From contig CAWGKC010000009.1 of NCBI GenBank assembly GCA_963823105.1, positions 372,001-436,000 on the forward strand: DNA of 64,000 nt. Reading direction: 5' to 3'. This DNA is from JAJYKC01 sp963823105 (GTDB lineage Bacteria > Acidobacteriota > Terriglobia > Bryobacterales > Bryobacteraceae). A program made the position numbers and the translations under genes. Below the pieces are notes generated by a model, which saw nothing but the letters and a program-made list of their open reading frames with translations, did no database searches and was not told the DNA's origin. This document shows, one piece after another, positions 25,131 to 34,209 of this stretch (positions within the stretch are counted from its first letter, which is position 1; each line of letters begins with the position of its first letter).

Positions 25131-27575
25131 ATGTCAAAATCACTCGTCATCGTCGAGTCTCCGGCGAAGGCGAAAACGATCGGAAAGTATTTAGGCAAGG
25201 ACTTTGTCGTCAAGGCGTCGCTCGGTCACGTGAAGGATCTTCCTAAGAAGGATCTCGCGGTCGACGTGGATAAGGACTTCGAGCCGCACTATGAGGTGAT
25301 CGAAGGCAAGAAGAAGTTGATGGGCGAGCTTCGCCAGGCGGCCAAGGGGGTCGATTCGGTCTATCTGGCGGCCGATCCGGATCGCGAAGGCGAGGCGATT
25401 TGTTTTCACCTGCAGGAAGAGTTGGGCGGAATGCCGCCGAAAAAGGGCGGCCCGCAATTCTTCCGCGTGATGTTTAACGAGATTACGGCGAACGCCGTGC
25501 GGCGCGCCTTCGAGAAGCCGCTGGCGGTGAATCTGCATTTGGTGGAAGCGCAGCAGACGCGGCGCATTCTGGACCGGCTGGTGGGATATAAAATCTCGCC
25601 GCTGCTGTGGGACAAAGTGCGGCGCGGGCTTTCGGCCGGACGGGTTCAAACCGTGGCTCTGCGGTTGATCGTCGACCGCGAGCGCGAGATCCGCGCGTTC
25701 ATCAAGCGGGAGTATTGGACGATCGACGCGAGCCTCGGGGCGAAGAAACCGCCCCTGCTGACCGCGCGTTTCATCAAGCGCGATAAAGAGGCGGTGGAGA
25801 TCCCCGACGAGGCCACGGCGTCCTCGTTCGTCCAGGCCCTGGACGGCGCCCGCTACATCGTCGATACGGTGGCCACGCGCGAGAAAAAGCGCAACCCCGT
25901 GCCGCCGTTCATCACCTCCACCCTGCAACAGGAGTCCTCGCGCAAACTACGCTTCAGCGTGAAGCGGACCATGATGCTGGCCCAGCAGCTTTACGAAGGC
26001 GTGGAAGTGGGAAGCGAAGGCTCGGTGGGTTTGATCACCTACATGCGTACCGACTCCACGCGCGTGTCCCAGGACGCCCTCACCGAGGTCCGCGAACTGG
26101 TGACGGCGCGCTATGGGGCCGAATTCCGGCCGGAGACTCCGAACTTTTACAAGAGCAAAAAGGACGCGCAAGACGCCCACGAAGCGGTGCGCCCGTCGTC
26201 GGCGATGCGGACGCCGGAAGATGTGGCGCCGTATCTGCAGGAGGATCAACTTAAGCTCTACCGTTTAATCTGGATGCGCTTCGTGGCTTCGCAAATGATG
26301 CCGGCGGTCTTCGATCAGACCACCATCGACGTGGCGGCCAAGGGCAAGGACGGCGCCGAATATCTGTTCCGCGCGACCGGAAGCGTGCCGAAGTTCAAAG
26401 GCTTCCTCGAAGTCTACGAGGAGGGCAAGGATCAAAAAGACGAGGACGACGAGGAGTTGAAGCACCGTTTGCCGCAGGTTGCGCCGGGCGAGGAGTTGAA
26501 GTTCAAATCGCTCGCGCCCGAACAGCACTTCACCGAGCCGCCGCCGCGCTTCAACGAGGCGACCCTGGTGAAGGAGCTCGAGTCCGACGGCGTCGGCCGC
26601 CCGTCCACCTACGCCTCCATTTTGTCGACCATCCAGGAGCGGGAGTACGTCAAGAAGGACGGCGGCAAATTCGTCCCGACGGAGCTCGGGATGGTGGTCG
26701 CCGATCTGTTGATCGAGAGCTTTAACGAGCTGTTCGACGTGCGCTACACCGCGCGCATGGAGCAGGAACTCGACGAGATCGAGGACGGCAAGATCGAGTG
26801 GCGCGCCGCGCTGGCCGAGTTCTACGAACGGTTCGAAAAGAGCCTGGAACACGCCGCGCGCACCATGACCGACATCAAGCGGATGGAGAAGCCCACCGAC
26901 TTGATCTGCGAGAAGTGCGGCAAGCCGATGGTGATCAAATGGGGCCGCCACGGAAGCTTCATCGCCTGCACCGGATATCCGGAATGCTCGAACACGCGCG
27001 AGCTGACGGTGGATCTGGCCGACGTGGACAATGCCGATCTCGCCGAACAGGGCGAAGGCGAATATTGCGAGAACTGCGGCCGCCCGATGGTGTTGAAGAA
27101 GGGCCGCTTCGGCCAGTTCTTCGCCTGCTCCGGATATCCGGAGTGCAAAACCACGAAACAGATCGGCGGCGAGCAGAAGAAGGCCGACGTGCCGCTGGAG
27201 GAGAAGTGCCCGCAGTGCGGCAAAAACCTGGTTCTGAAACATGGCCGGTTCGGCGAGTTCACCGCCTGTGGCAATTACCCAACCTGCAAATACGTGAAGC
27301 AAAAAACGATCGGCGTCGCTTGTCCCAACTGCAGCGAAGGCGAGATCGTAGAGCGGCGTTCCAAACGCGGCAAGACTTTCTTCGGATGCAACCGCTATCC
27401 GGATTGCGATTTCGTCGCCTGGGGCAAGCCAATCCCCGAAAAGTGTCCGCAGTGTGGATCGAGTTATCTCATCGAGAAGTTTTTGAAGGCCGGGGCGGTG
27501 GCGCAATGTCCGAACGCCGAGTGTAAATTCAAGCGCCCGCTGGAGGTGGAGACGCCGGTAGAGGCCAAGGTATGA
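25131..27575 (+). CDS. topA: DNA topoisomerase I
   Basis: Type IA topoisomerase that relaxes negative supercoils. TOPRIM domain at the N-terminus (SLVIVESPAKAKTIGKYLG ... LAADPDREGEAI), active-site Tyr304 in GLITYMRTDSTR, and the DNA-binding arch with SAGRVQTVALRLIVDRE. The C-terminal quarter holds five four-cysteine zinc units, starting CEKCGKPMVIKW, CENCGRPMVLKK, CPQCGKNLVLKH, CPNCSEGEIVER and CPQCGSSYLIEK; E. coli has three. 814 aa. The stop overlaps the ATG of the nitroreductase (ATGA). Confidence 0.96.
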   Translation: MSKSLVIVESPAKAKTIGKYLGKDFVVKASLGHVKDLPKKDLAVDVDKDFEPHYEVIEGKKKLMGELRQAAKGVDSVYLAADPDREGEAICFHLQEELGGMPPKKGGPQFFRVMFNEITANAVRRAFEKPLAVNLHLVEAQQTRRILDRLVGYKISPLLWDKVRRGLSAGRVQTVALRLIVDREREIRAFIKREYWTIDASLGAKKPPLLTARFIKRDKEAVEIPDEATASSFVQALDGARYIVDTVATREKKRNPVPPFITSTLQQESSRKLRFSVKRTMMLAQQLYEGVEVGSEGSVGLITYMRTDSTRVSQDALTEVRELVTARYGAEFRPETPNFYKSKKDAQDAHEAVRPSSAMRTPEDVAPYLQEDQLKLYRLIWMRFVASQMMPAVFDQTTIDVAAKGKDGAEYLFRATGSVPKFKGFLEVYEEGKDQKDEDDEELKHRLPQVAPGEELKFKSLAPEQHFTEPPPRFNEATLVKELESDGVGRPSTYASILSTIQEREYVKKDGGKFVPTELGMVVADLLIESFNELFDVRYTARMEQELDEIEDGKIEWRAALAEFYERFEKSLEHAARTMTDIKRMEKPTDLICEKCGKPMVIKWGRHGSFIACTGYPECSNTRELTVDLADVDNADLAEQGEGEYCENCGRPMVLKKGRFGQFFACSGYPECKTTKQIGGEQKKADVPLEEKCPQCGKNLVLKHGRFGEFTACGNYPTCKYVKQKTIGVACPNCSEGEIVERRSKRGKTFFGCNRYPDCDFVAWGKPIPEKCPQCGSSYLIEKFLKAGAVAQCPNAECKFKRPLEVETPVEAKV

Positions 27576-28192
27576 GCGAGGTGGTGGCGAAGGAAAAGCC
27601 CGCGCCGGTGGATCATCCCGTGAACGAGCTTTTGCGGCGCCGCTGGAGCCCGGTGTCGTTCTCGCCGCGCCCCGTGGAATCGGAAAAGCTCCGAAGCCTG
27701 TTCGAAGCCGCGCGCTGGTCGGCGTCCTCCTTCGGAGCGCAGCCGTGGAGCTTTCTGCTGGCCACCAACGACCACCCCGCCGACTTCGAAAAGATGCTGA
27801 GTTGCCTGGTGGAGGCGAACGTGGAGTGGGCCAGGAACGCCCCCGTGCTGGTGATCACCGTCGCGCGGCTCGCCTTCGAACACAACGGCCACCCCAATCG
27901 CCACGCCTATTACGACCTCGGCCAATCGGTGGCGTATCTATCGGTGGAGGCGACCGATCTCGGATTGTGGGTCCATCAGATGGCCGGCTTCCACCCCGAA
28001 AAAGTGCGGGAGCTCTACGGCGTTCCGGAAGGTTTCGATCCCGTCTCGGCCATCGCCATCGGCTACGGCGCCCCAACCGATGGGCTGCCGGAAAAGCTCG
28101 CCCAACGCGAAAAATCCCCGCGCAAACGCAAGCCCGCATCCGAGTTCGTATTCTCCGGCCGCTGGGGCCTAAAAGCGCCGCAGCTTTCTTAG
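27572..28192 (+). CDS. Nitroreductase-family FMN protein
   Basis: Predicted FMN-dependent oxidoreductase, 206 aa. RRRWSPVSFSPRPVE gives the N-terminal Arg/Ser phosphate contacts, WSASSFGAQPWSFLLAT binds flavin, and the C-terminal HQMAGFHPEKVRELYGVPEGFDPVSAIAIGYG closes the fold; all typical of NfsB/NfnB-like enzymes. It overlaps topA by 4 bases and is therefore probably co-translated. Physiological substrate unknown (quinones, nitro compounds or dehydrogenation of a metabolite). Confidence 0.86.
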   Translation: MSEVVAKEKPAPVDHPVNELLRRRWSPVSFSPRPVESEKLRSLFEAARWSASSFGAQPWSFLLATNDHPADFEKMLSCLVEANVEWARNAPVLVITVARLAFEHNGHPNRHAYYDLGQSVAYLSVEATDLGLWVHQMAGFHPEKVRELYGVPEGFDPVSAIAIGYGAPTDGLPEKLAQREKSPRKRKPASEFVFSGRWGLKAPQLS

Positions 28193-28469
28193 TCGCAACC
28201 CACGCGGCTCGTAAACGCATTGGACTACGCGTGGACACCCCCGCGCCGGTTCCCAATGCCGGCCGTTTCAAACGGTCGTCGCGCGATACATGTTCGCAGG
28301 GTCGTTCATGCAACGGCTGGTCACGGCAACGAGGCCGATTACCACTTCGCGGATCCCTACGCCGTTTATCATGAGTTGAGACGCCCGCCCCGCCAAGATT
28401 GCCGCGATGTAGATAGACTGAGGCTGTTGTGGGTTTGCTTGGCGTTGGGATTGCAGATAAGGAGGCTCT

Positions 28470-28955
28470 ATGAAACCGAAGAAGGAGACACAGAAGTCCG
28501 CTAAGAGCGCCACCGTGGCCGGCGAGGCGGTCAAGGGATTCACGGACGAGGAACGTCTCGCAATGAAGGAGCGCTCCCAAGAGCTGAAGGCGGAAGCGCG
28601 CCGAGGCCCGCGCGCGAAGGAGGCGGATGGGGAAGGCGACGTGCTCGCGAAGATTGCCGAGATGCCGGAACCGGATCGCGGCATGGCCGAGCGGCTCCAT
28701 GCCATCGTCAAAGCCAGCGCGCCAGCCCTCTCGCCGAGAACCTGGTACGGGATGCCCGCGTACGCCAAGGACGGCAATGTCGTCTGCTTCTTTCAAAGCG
28801 CGAACAAGTTCAAGGCGAGATACGCGACGTTCGGCTTCAGCGACAAGGCGAACCTCGACGAAGGAACCGTATGGCCGGTCGCCTTCGCGCTGAAGGAGTT
28901 GACCGCCGCCGACGAGGCAAGGATCCGCGCGCTCGTGATGAAAGCGGTGAGCTGA
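28470..28955 (+). CDS. DUF1801/YdhG-like protein
   Basis: Small cytoplasmic protein of 161 aa. The C-terminal 110 residues carry the DUF1801 (YdhG/frataxin-like) pattern: RLHAIVKASAPALSPRTWYGMPAYAKDGNVVCFFQSANKFKARYATFGFSD. The first 50 residues are Lys/Ala/Glu-rich and probably disordered. The ATG has an ideal ribosome binding site (AAGGAGG, 6 bases upstream). Function of the family is not established; a YdhG homologue was proposed as an iron chaperone. Stand-alone gene after a spacer of about 280 bases in which I see nothing else. Confidence 0.75.
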   Translation: MKPKKETQKSAKSATVAGEAVKGFTDEERLAMKERSQELKAEARRGPRAKEADGEGDVLAKIAEMPEPDRGMAERLHAIVKASAPALSPRTWYGMPAYAKDGNVVCFFQSANKFKARYATFGFSDKANLDEGTVWPVAFALKELTAADEARIRALVMKAVS

Positions 28956-29107
28956 GGAGGTCGCCAGCCCAGCCCGCCCGCCGCCTAACACTCTGCGCCA
29001 CACGGCACGCGATGGCAAAGAGCGTTGCGCGGCCGCTGGTGAGTTGCTGGCCGTTCAGTCCCCGCCCCCGCCGCGCTAATCTCGCCGCTAAAATGATGGA
29101 GAGACCC

Positions 29108-29308
29108 ATGAACACGATACAAGAAATTGAACGCGCCATAGACGGGCTCACGCCGCAGCAGATGGAAGAGCTTTACGCATGGCTCGACCAGCGCCATCCG
29201 CAGCCTATCGACGCGCAGCTTAAAACCGATCTTAACGCGGGGCGCATCGACAACCGCATTCATCGCGCCTTGGCCGGCCACAAAGCCGGAAACACACAAC
29301 CCCTCTAA
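29108..29308 (+). CDS. Antitoxin of a RelE/YafQ-type module
   Basis: Acidic-helical protein of 66 aa. The tail DAQLKTDLNAGRIDNRIHRALAGHKAGNTQPL matches short addiction-module antitoxins that precede a RelE/YafQ-like toxin; the N-terminal IQEIERAIDGLTPQQMEELYAWLDQ is a helical dimerisation part. ATG at 29108 has GGAGAG 6-7 bases upstream. The toxin gene begins 12 bases after the stop. Specific family name not certain. Confidence 0.65.
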   Translation: MNTIQEIERAIDGLTPQQMEELYAWLDQRHPQPIDAQLKTDLNAGRIDNRIHRALAGHKAGNTQPL

Positions 29309-29320
29309 TCGGCCCGCCTA

Positions 29321-29589
29321 ATGATCCACCGCGCGAACGCGGATTTCTGGAACGACTATCGCGCCCTGCCCGCCAACATCCGCGCGCGGGCTGATAAACA
29401 GTTCGACTTGCTGAAAAACAATCCGCAACACCTTCCCTGCAATTCAGAAAACTTGGCGACCGCAACGGGCAGGAAATCTGGTCGGCGCGGGTGACGCTGA
29501 AATACCGCGTCCTGGCTGTCAAGTTGCCCGGCGAATACGTGTGGTTTTGGATCGGCGAGCATAGCGCCTATGACACTCTCATCAAGTGA
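29321..29589 (+). pseudogene. RelE/ParE-type toxin, frameshifted
   Basis: Toxin partner of the preceding antitoxin. The first frame reads MIHRANADFWNDYRALPANI and on to KNNPQH; after loss of one base near 29432 the chain continues SLQFRKLGDRNGQEIWSARV, then TLKYRVLAVKLPGEYVWFWIGEHSAYDTLI. This is the usual RelE fold with catalytic-type basic and aromatic residues in the last strands (KYRVLAVK, WIGEH). The joined length is 89 aa. Without the repair the reading stops early, so either the toxin is dead or, more likely here, the sequence misses one C in a C-rich stretch. Confidence 0.7.
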
Positions 29590-29860
29590 CCCGCGTGTGT
29601 CGAAATCGGTAGGTTGTGCAACGCTCGGCGAGGCCAATGAAATCAGCCCTCTCAGAGCCTCATGATTCAGTCTAAAATCCGAATGCGCGTCGTCGAGTTG
29701 GGTCGCGGAGTTTCATCGGCGCGACTGAGCCGAATGCACGGCCGAAATGCCGCCGAAAATCGCGAATCTCAGTCTCAATAAAGAGGCTGCGAACTCGGCA
29801 CTGGATCGCGCGGTATCCCGCTTTGCGCGTGCTCCTCGGGACCCATCATCTCTCTCTCTC

Positions 29861-30535
29861 TTACACGACGGGCTGCGTCTCCGAAACCCGCGCCTCCGCC
29901 TCGAGGATCGATACAATCTCCTCGAAGACAACCTTCGGAGGCCGGTCGCCGTCGATGCGATGATAGCCGCGTCCGCGATAATGCGTTAGCACCGGGCGAG
30001 TAAGTTCGTCGTAAGTGCGCAGCCGCTCGCGGAAGACGGCTTCATTATCGTCGGCGCGGGCGATTAAAGCGGTCCCGTCGATGTCGCAAACGCCCGGACC
30101 GCGCGGGGGGCCGCTTAGTAAGTTGTAAGTCCGGCCGCACGCCGGACATTGCCGGCGCGAGTTCATCCGCGCGACTAACAATGGGAACGGCACGTCCAGA
30201 TGCAGCACCACGGCCGAAGGCAGTCCGCGCGCCGCCAGCGCCGAATCGAGAAACTCCGCCTGCTTCACCGTGCGCGGGTATCCGTCCAGCAGAAATCCGG
30301 CCTGGCAGTCGGGCTGCGAAATACGCTCCGACAGCATTCGATTCACGAGACCGTCGACAACCAATCCACCCATGGCCATGACGTCCCTGGCCAGCCGGCC
30401 AAGCTCCGTCCCCGTGTCGATTTCGCGGCGCAGCATTTCGCCGGTGGAAATCGCGGGAATATGCAACCAGTTGGTGATCAGTCTCGACTGCGTCCCCTTG
30501 CCGCTCCCCGGCGGCCCAAACAGCAGAAGGACCAA
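29861..30535 (-). CDS. adk: Adenylate kinase, zinc-type LID
   Basis: Interconverts AMP, ATP and ADP. GPPGSGKGTQ P-loop near the N-terminus, then TGEMLRREI, FLLDGYPRTVKQAE and a LID with CPACGRTYN and VCDIDG, i.e. three cysteines and an aspartate able to bind zinc. About 224 aa, the long form. The start is taken as TTG at 30533-30535 preceded by GGAGG with a 4-base gap; the open frame upstream is antisense-overlapping the hydrolase end and not supported. The sequence diverges somewhat from housekeeping adk (LLLFGPPG, tail EARVSETQPVV), and no secY or infA lies nearby, so it may be an additional copy. Confidence 0.85.
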   Translation of the reverse strand: MVLLLFGPPGSGKGTQSRLITNWLHIPAISTGEMLRREIDTGTELGRLARDVMAMGGLVVDGLVNRMLSERISQPDCQAGFLLDGYPRTVKQAEFLDSALAARGLPSAVVLHLDVPFPLLVARMNSRRQCPACGRTYNLLSGPPRGPGVCDIDGTALIARADDNEAVFRERLRTYDELTRPVLTHYRGRGYHRIDGDRPPKVVFEEIVSILEAEARVSETQPVV

Positions 30536-30579
30536 GGAACCTCCGTTGCCCTTCAGGCTACCGGATCGCCTGGAGCAAA

Positions 30580-31398
30580 TCAACTTCCCTCCATCACGCT
30601 CTCGCGAACCACGGCCCATTCTTTCGAGCGCGGATCGATTAATTCGAAATGCCCTGCGCCATGCAACGGAATCAATCTCGCGTTCTTCGACGCCGCGGCG
30701 AATCGCGCGCTCATCTCGAAGGGAACCGTATCGTCGGCGGTTCCGTGAAGGAGCGTTTGAGGAGCGGCGATCGGCAGCCGTTCGATGGGCGAAGCCGCGC
30801 GGTAGCGATCTGGAACCTGCTCCGGCGTCCCTCCCAAGAGGCGCTCGACGATGCCTCCGCTGAGCCGTAATTGCCACGCGAGGCGCAGATCGGCGACTCC
30901 GGCGAGCGAGACCACGCGCCGCAGCGGAATCGCGTTTTCCGCGGCCAGCCATAGCGCGAGCTGCCCGCCCGCGGAATGTCCGGCGGCTGTGACGCGGCTC
31001 CTATCCAGATGACGCGCCGCGGCGACGCCCCCCAGATGCGCGGCGCCGGCGCGAATGTCGTCGAACGTGCCCGGCCAGCCGCCGCCGGCGTTCCCCAACC
31101 GCCGGTATTCCAGACTCCACGTCGCGACGCCCGCCGCGGTCAACGCCGCGCACAGGTGGCCGATATGATCCAGATTATAGGCGGCTTTCCAATACCCTCC
31201 GTGAATGACGATCGCCACCGGGTGCGGGCCGCGGCCACGCGGGACGCGCAGATCCGCGAACTGCGACGGCTCCGGGCCATAGGCGATGCGCTCGTCGGCG
31301 GGGACGGGAGGAAGATCCAGTATCCGCGTTTCGCCCGCCTCCAAACAACCGATTAACGGCGCGCCCAACAACGAGCGCCGGGTAAACGGCACGCTCAT
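30580..31398 (-). CDS. Secreted alpha/beta hydrolase (BD-FAE/esterase type)
   Basis: Predicted serine esterase/lipase of 272 aa. Oxyanion region VIHGGYWKAAYN, nucleophile elbow GHSAGGQLALWLA with catalytic Ser, acid in LLHGTADDTVPFE and His in HGAGHFELI. RRSLLGAPLIGC at the N-terminus resembles a short Tat/lipoprotein-like leader with a Cys, so it may be exported. The ATG overlaps the stop of the nucleoside hydrolase upstream (ATGA), so both are one transcription unit. The natural substrate is unknown; kynurenine formamidase-like members share the HGGYW motif. Confidence 0.82.
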   Translation of the reverse strand: MSVPFTRRSLLGAPLIGCLEAGETRILDLPPVPADERIAYGPEPSQFADLRVPRGRGPHPVAIVIHGGYWKAAYNLDHIGHLCAALTAAGVATWSLEYRRLGNAGGGWPGTFDDIRAGAAHLGGVAAARHLDRSRVTAAGHSAGGQLALWLAAENAIPLRRVVSLAGVADLRLAWQLRLSGGIVERLLGGTPEQVPDRYRAASPIERLPIAAPQTLLHGTADDTVPFEMSARFAAASKNARLIPLHGAGHFELIDPRSKEWAVVRESVMEGS

Positions 31399-32351
31399 TG
31401 CCGCGGAGGCGCAAGCACGCGGTCGAGAAAGAAATCGATCACCGCCGCCGAATTCACTTCGTTCGCCACCCGGACGTTCCCCTTCGGATTTTCTCGAAAA
31501 ACCGTCATCCCCTGCGTCTCGCCCGGCGTGCCGCGCGTCTCGACGGACACCTCGCCCGTCACCGTCGACACCAGATCGGGCCGGATCGCCACCGCCACCG
31601 AAAGCGGGTCGTGAAGGATCGGAAACTGCGCGTGGTTGGCCTCCTGCCACATGCGGATCAACTGCAGCAGGAATTGCGCCGTCTCCAGCTTGGAATCTTC
31701 GATCCGGCGCAGTTGGGCGGCGTTCAGCCGGCATTGCATCGTGACGTCGAGGCCCACCGTCTCAATCGGCAGCCCCGACGAATAGACGATCGACGACGCT
31801 TCGGCGTCGGTCAGCGTGTTGTATTCCAGCCCCGGCCGGAAGAAAACGCCGTTCATCAGCACAATGCGCTCGATCTTGTCCTTCAGCCGCGATTCCGCGC
31901 GCAATGCGAGGGCGACGTTGGTCAGCGGCCCATAGGCGAGGATCGTTACCTTCCCCGGCGCCCGCAAACAAGTTTCGATCATCAACTCGAGGCCGTTGCG
32001 CCGCGGCGCGGAAAACCGGAAACCGGAGGGAAGCGCCCCGTGCTGGATCACCTTGGCATACGGCTGAGGCCCTCCCATCAGCGTCTCTTCCGCGCCGATG
32101 CCGACCGGGACGTCCGTGCGATGGAATAATTCCAGGATTCTCGCCGCCAAGTCCGCCCGTTCCTGTCCATGGCGCAGGACGGTCGTGACGGCCAACACGT
32201 TCAACTCCGGCGACTGCAGCGCGAGGCTCAGCGCCAGCGCGTCGTCGATGTCGTCCCCGATATCGGTGTCCAGGATCACCGGCGCCGGAGGCGGAGGCGC
32301 GGCGGCACAGAGTACGGCACAGGCGAAACAGGCGGCCAGGAATCGGATCAC
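31395..32351 (-). CDS. Exported nucleoside hydrolase (IunH family)
   Basis: Splits ribonucleosides into base and ribose. The calcium-binding signature DTDIGDDIDDALAL stands directly after a signal peptide (MIRFLAACFACAVLCAAAPP), so the enzyme is probably periplasmic. Further family segments: VGIGAEETLMGG, GKVTILAYGPLTNVALALR, and PILHDPLSVAVAIRPDLV with the C-terminal active-site Asp/His. 318 aa. First gene of a two-gene operon with the alpha/beta hydrolase. Could supply nucleobases or ribose from extracellular nucleosides. Confidence 0.88.
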   Translation of the reverse strand: MIRFLAACFACAVLCAAAPPPPAPVILDTDIGDDIDDALALSLALQSPELNVLAVTTVLRHGQERADLAARILELFHRTDVPVGIGAEETLMGGPQPYAKVIQHGALPSGFRFSAPRRNGLELMIETCLRAPGKVTILAYGPLTNVALALRAESRLKDKIERIVLMNGVFFRPGLEYNTLTDAEASSIVYSSGLPIETVGLDVTMQCRLNAAQLRRIEDSKLETAQFLLQLIRMWQEANHAQFPILHDPLSVAVAIRPDLVSTVTGEVSVETRGTPGETQGMTVFRENPKGNVRVANEVNSAAVIDFFLDRVLAPPRQ

Positions 32352-32372
32352 CCCATCAGACTACCAGCTTAA

Positions 32373-33677
32373 ATGGCGATATCGGAAGCATTCGTCCCAG
32401 GAACGGACAGCGGGTCGGAGCAGGCCTCGAACCGGCAATCCTATTTCAATCACTTGCGCGTCTACGAAGGTGGCAGCCCGATTGCGCCACTACTGCCAGA
32501 GGGTAGCCTTACGAACGTGACATCTCCCGCACCTGTAAAATGGAAAGCCTTGACCGGTCTCGACATCCTCGTGGGCGACGACCAGCCGGATGTGTTGGAA
32601 GCGCTGCGCCTGTTGCTGAAGGGCGCCGGCCACAGGGCTACTCCCGTCGATTCACCCGCCGCCGTCCTCGCCGCCGCGCAGCTCCGCGATTACGACCTGA
32701 TTCTGATCGACCTGAACTACGCGCGCGATACCACTTCGGGCCAGGAGGGTTTGGACTTGGTCTCCAGTCTCCAGGAGCGGCGCGTGAAAGCGCCCATCGT
32801 CGTCATGACGGCATGGGGCAGCGTCGATCTGGCGGTCGCGGCGATGCAGCGCGGCGCCGCCGACTTCGTGCAGAAGCCCTGGGATAACAAAAGGCTGTTG
32901 GAAGTGATCGAAAAACTGTACCGGCGCACCGAGGAGCGCCATTCCGCCGAGCGCCAGGCGCGCAGCGAATGGGAGATCGCCCGCAACGTCCAGCAGAAAC
33001 TGTTTCCCCAACCCATGGCCGCCCTCGCCACCTTGGAATTCGCCGGCCGGTGCGTGCCCGCCCGCGAGGTGAGCGGCGACTATTACGATTTTTTCGACCT
33101 GGGACCCGGACGGCTCGGCTTTCTTTTGGCCGACGTTTCCGGGAAGGGAATCGGCGCGGCGCTGTTGATGGCCAACCTCCAGGCGGCATTCCGCACGCAA
33201 ACGGACCTGGGCGGGAGGGAGCCGGCCGCCATGCTCGCCTCCATTCACCGCCAGTTCCACGCCTCCACCCCGCCCGAACAATACGCCACGCTGTTCTACG
33301 GCGAGTACGACGAGCGCCACCGCAGGCTGCGTTACGTCAACTGCGGCCATCCGCCGCCGCTACTGATCCGCCGGTCCGGCGGCGTAGAGCGACTGGAAGT
33401 CACTTCCACGGTCTTCGGGATGTTCGCCGCCTGGAATGGGGAAGAACGCAGCGTGGACGTCCAGCCCGGAGACTGCCTGCTCGTCTTCTCCGACGGCGTC
33501 ACCGAGGCCGGCTCGTCCCGCGACGACGATTACGGGGAGGAGCGGCTGCTGGCTTCCTATCGCTCCTTCGCTCCCTCCACAATGGCGGAATTCGTCGACT
33601 CCGCCCTCGACGCCGTCCGGCGGCACGAACCCGTTCCGGCCGACGATTGTACGCTCGTAGGATTAAAATTCAGGTAA
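32373..33677 (+). CDS. Response regulator with PP2C-type (RsbU/SpoIIE) phosphatase output
   Basis: Signalling protein of 434 aa. Residues about 58-180 form a receiver domain: VGDDQPDV acidic pair, phospho-acceptor Asp in LILIDLNYA, MTAWGS Thr/Ser switch and Lys in FVQKPW. A coiled linker RTEERHSAERQARSEWEIARNVQQKLFPQ leads into the phosphatase domain with REVSGDYYDFF, LADVSGKGIGAALLMA, YVNCGHPPPLL and FSDGVTEAG metal-binding aspartates. Such proteins dephosphorylate anti-anti-sigma factors (partner switching). No sensor kinase or STAS protein is adjacent. The first 57 residues show no domain; a TTG at about 32550 is an alternative start. Confidence 0.88.
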   Translation: MAISEAFVPGTDSGSEQASNRQSYFNHLRVYEGGSPIAPLLPEGSLTNVTSPAPVKWKALTGLDILVGDDQPDVLEALRLLLKGAGHRATPVDSPAAVLAAAQLRDYDLILIDLNYARDTTSGQEGLDLVSSLQERRVKAPIVVMTAWGSVDLAVAAMQRGAADFVQKPWDNKRLLEVIEKLYRRTEERHSAERQARSEWEIARNVQQKLFPQPMAALATLEFAGRCVPAREVSGDYYDFFDLGPGRLGFLLADVSGKGIGAALLMANLQAAFRTQTDLGGREPAAMLASIHRQFHASTPPEQYATLFYGEYDERHRRLRYVNCGHPPPLLIRRSGGVERLEVTSTVFGMFAAWNGEERSVDVQPGDCLLVFSDGVTEAGSSRDDDYGEERLLASYRSFAPSTMAEFVDSALDAVRRHEPVPADDCTLVGLKFR

Positions 33678-33777
33678 AGTAAATAGCAAGGCGAGGGTAT
33701 CCCCGCATTTCGCCAAACATTAAATTTCGATTACGATAGAGAATCGAGAGAAATCCCACACTAGTTAATCGAGCGAC

Positions 33778-34113
33778 ATGACAAGCGGCACAATCATCGG
33801 AAATGTATGGCAGCCGACGCAGGCGGAGGAGTTCTTCAACCCGCGGCGGTTCCGGGAGGGCCAAGGCGTGACGCTCGACCAGATCGCCGAGAGCACCAAA
33901 ATCAGCCTTCGGTTTCTGCTGGCGATCGAATCGGGCGACTACGACAAACTGCCCGGCGGAGTGTTCGCTTTCAATTACTTGCGGCAATACGCCGCGGTCA
34001 CTGGATGCAACGAAGGGCTCCTGTTGCGGGATTACCGCTACCGGATGAGCGTGGACGTGGAAGCCGCTCCCCGGCCCTTGAGCGCTTGGCGGCGCTGGCT
34101 CGGAATCGCCTGA
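33778..34113 (+). CDS. RodZ-type helix-turn-helix protein (HTH_25)
   Basis: Small protein of 111 aa. FREGQGVTLDQIAESTKISLRFLLAIESGDYDKLPGGVFAFNYLRQYA is the Cro/C1-like HTH seen at the N-terminus of RodZ, but there is no membrane segment or periplasmic domain. The position directly before the flagellar genes and after an AT-rich leader (33678-33777) suggests a regulator rather than a cell-shape protein; a target is not predictable. It lies just upstream of the sigma-28 promoter, so it is probably transcribed separately. Confidence 0.7.
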   Translation: MTSGTIIGNVWQPTQAEEFFNPRRFREGQGVTLDQIAESTKISLRFLLAIESGDYDKLPGGVFAFNYLRQYAAVTGCNEGLLLRDYRYRMSVDVEAAPRPLSAWRRWLGIA

Positions 34114-34150
34114 AACGGCGATCCGGATCGTCTTCGTTTCAAGTTCCCCT

Positions 34151-34178
34151 TAAAGTCCTTCGTGCCCCCTGCCGATAA
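34151..34178 (+). promoter_or_regulatory. Sigma-28 (FliA) flagellar promoter
   Basis: A perfect -10 element GCCGATAA lies at 34171-34178 and the -35 element TAAAG at 34151-34155 (TAAAGTCC against the enteric TAAAGTTT). The gap between TAAA and GCCGATAA is 16 bases, one longer than the enteric 15. It is placed 32 bases before flgM, a classical late flagellar gene. Confidence 0.8.
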
Positions 34179-34209
34179 ATACTCCAGGAGGCCTGATAGG
34201 CCGTCGCCA

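Noticed and set aside
25191..27506. Long open minus-strand frames opposite topA
   Set aside because: They are antisense to a clearly recognised gene, have His/Leu/Arg-rich unnatural composition and arise from GC-rich codon usage.
28220..28504. 94-codon plus-strand frame before the DUF1801 gene
   Set aside because: No recognisable motif, poor start context and it overlaps the strong ribosome binding site and start of the real gene.
29840..29870. CT-rich microsatellite before the adk stop
   Set aside because: Only a few CT units; no evidence of function.
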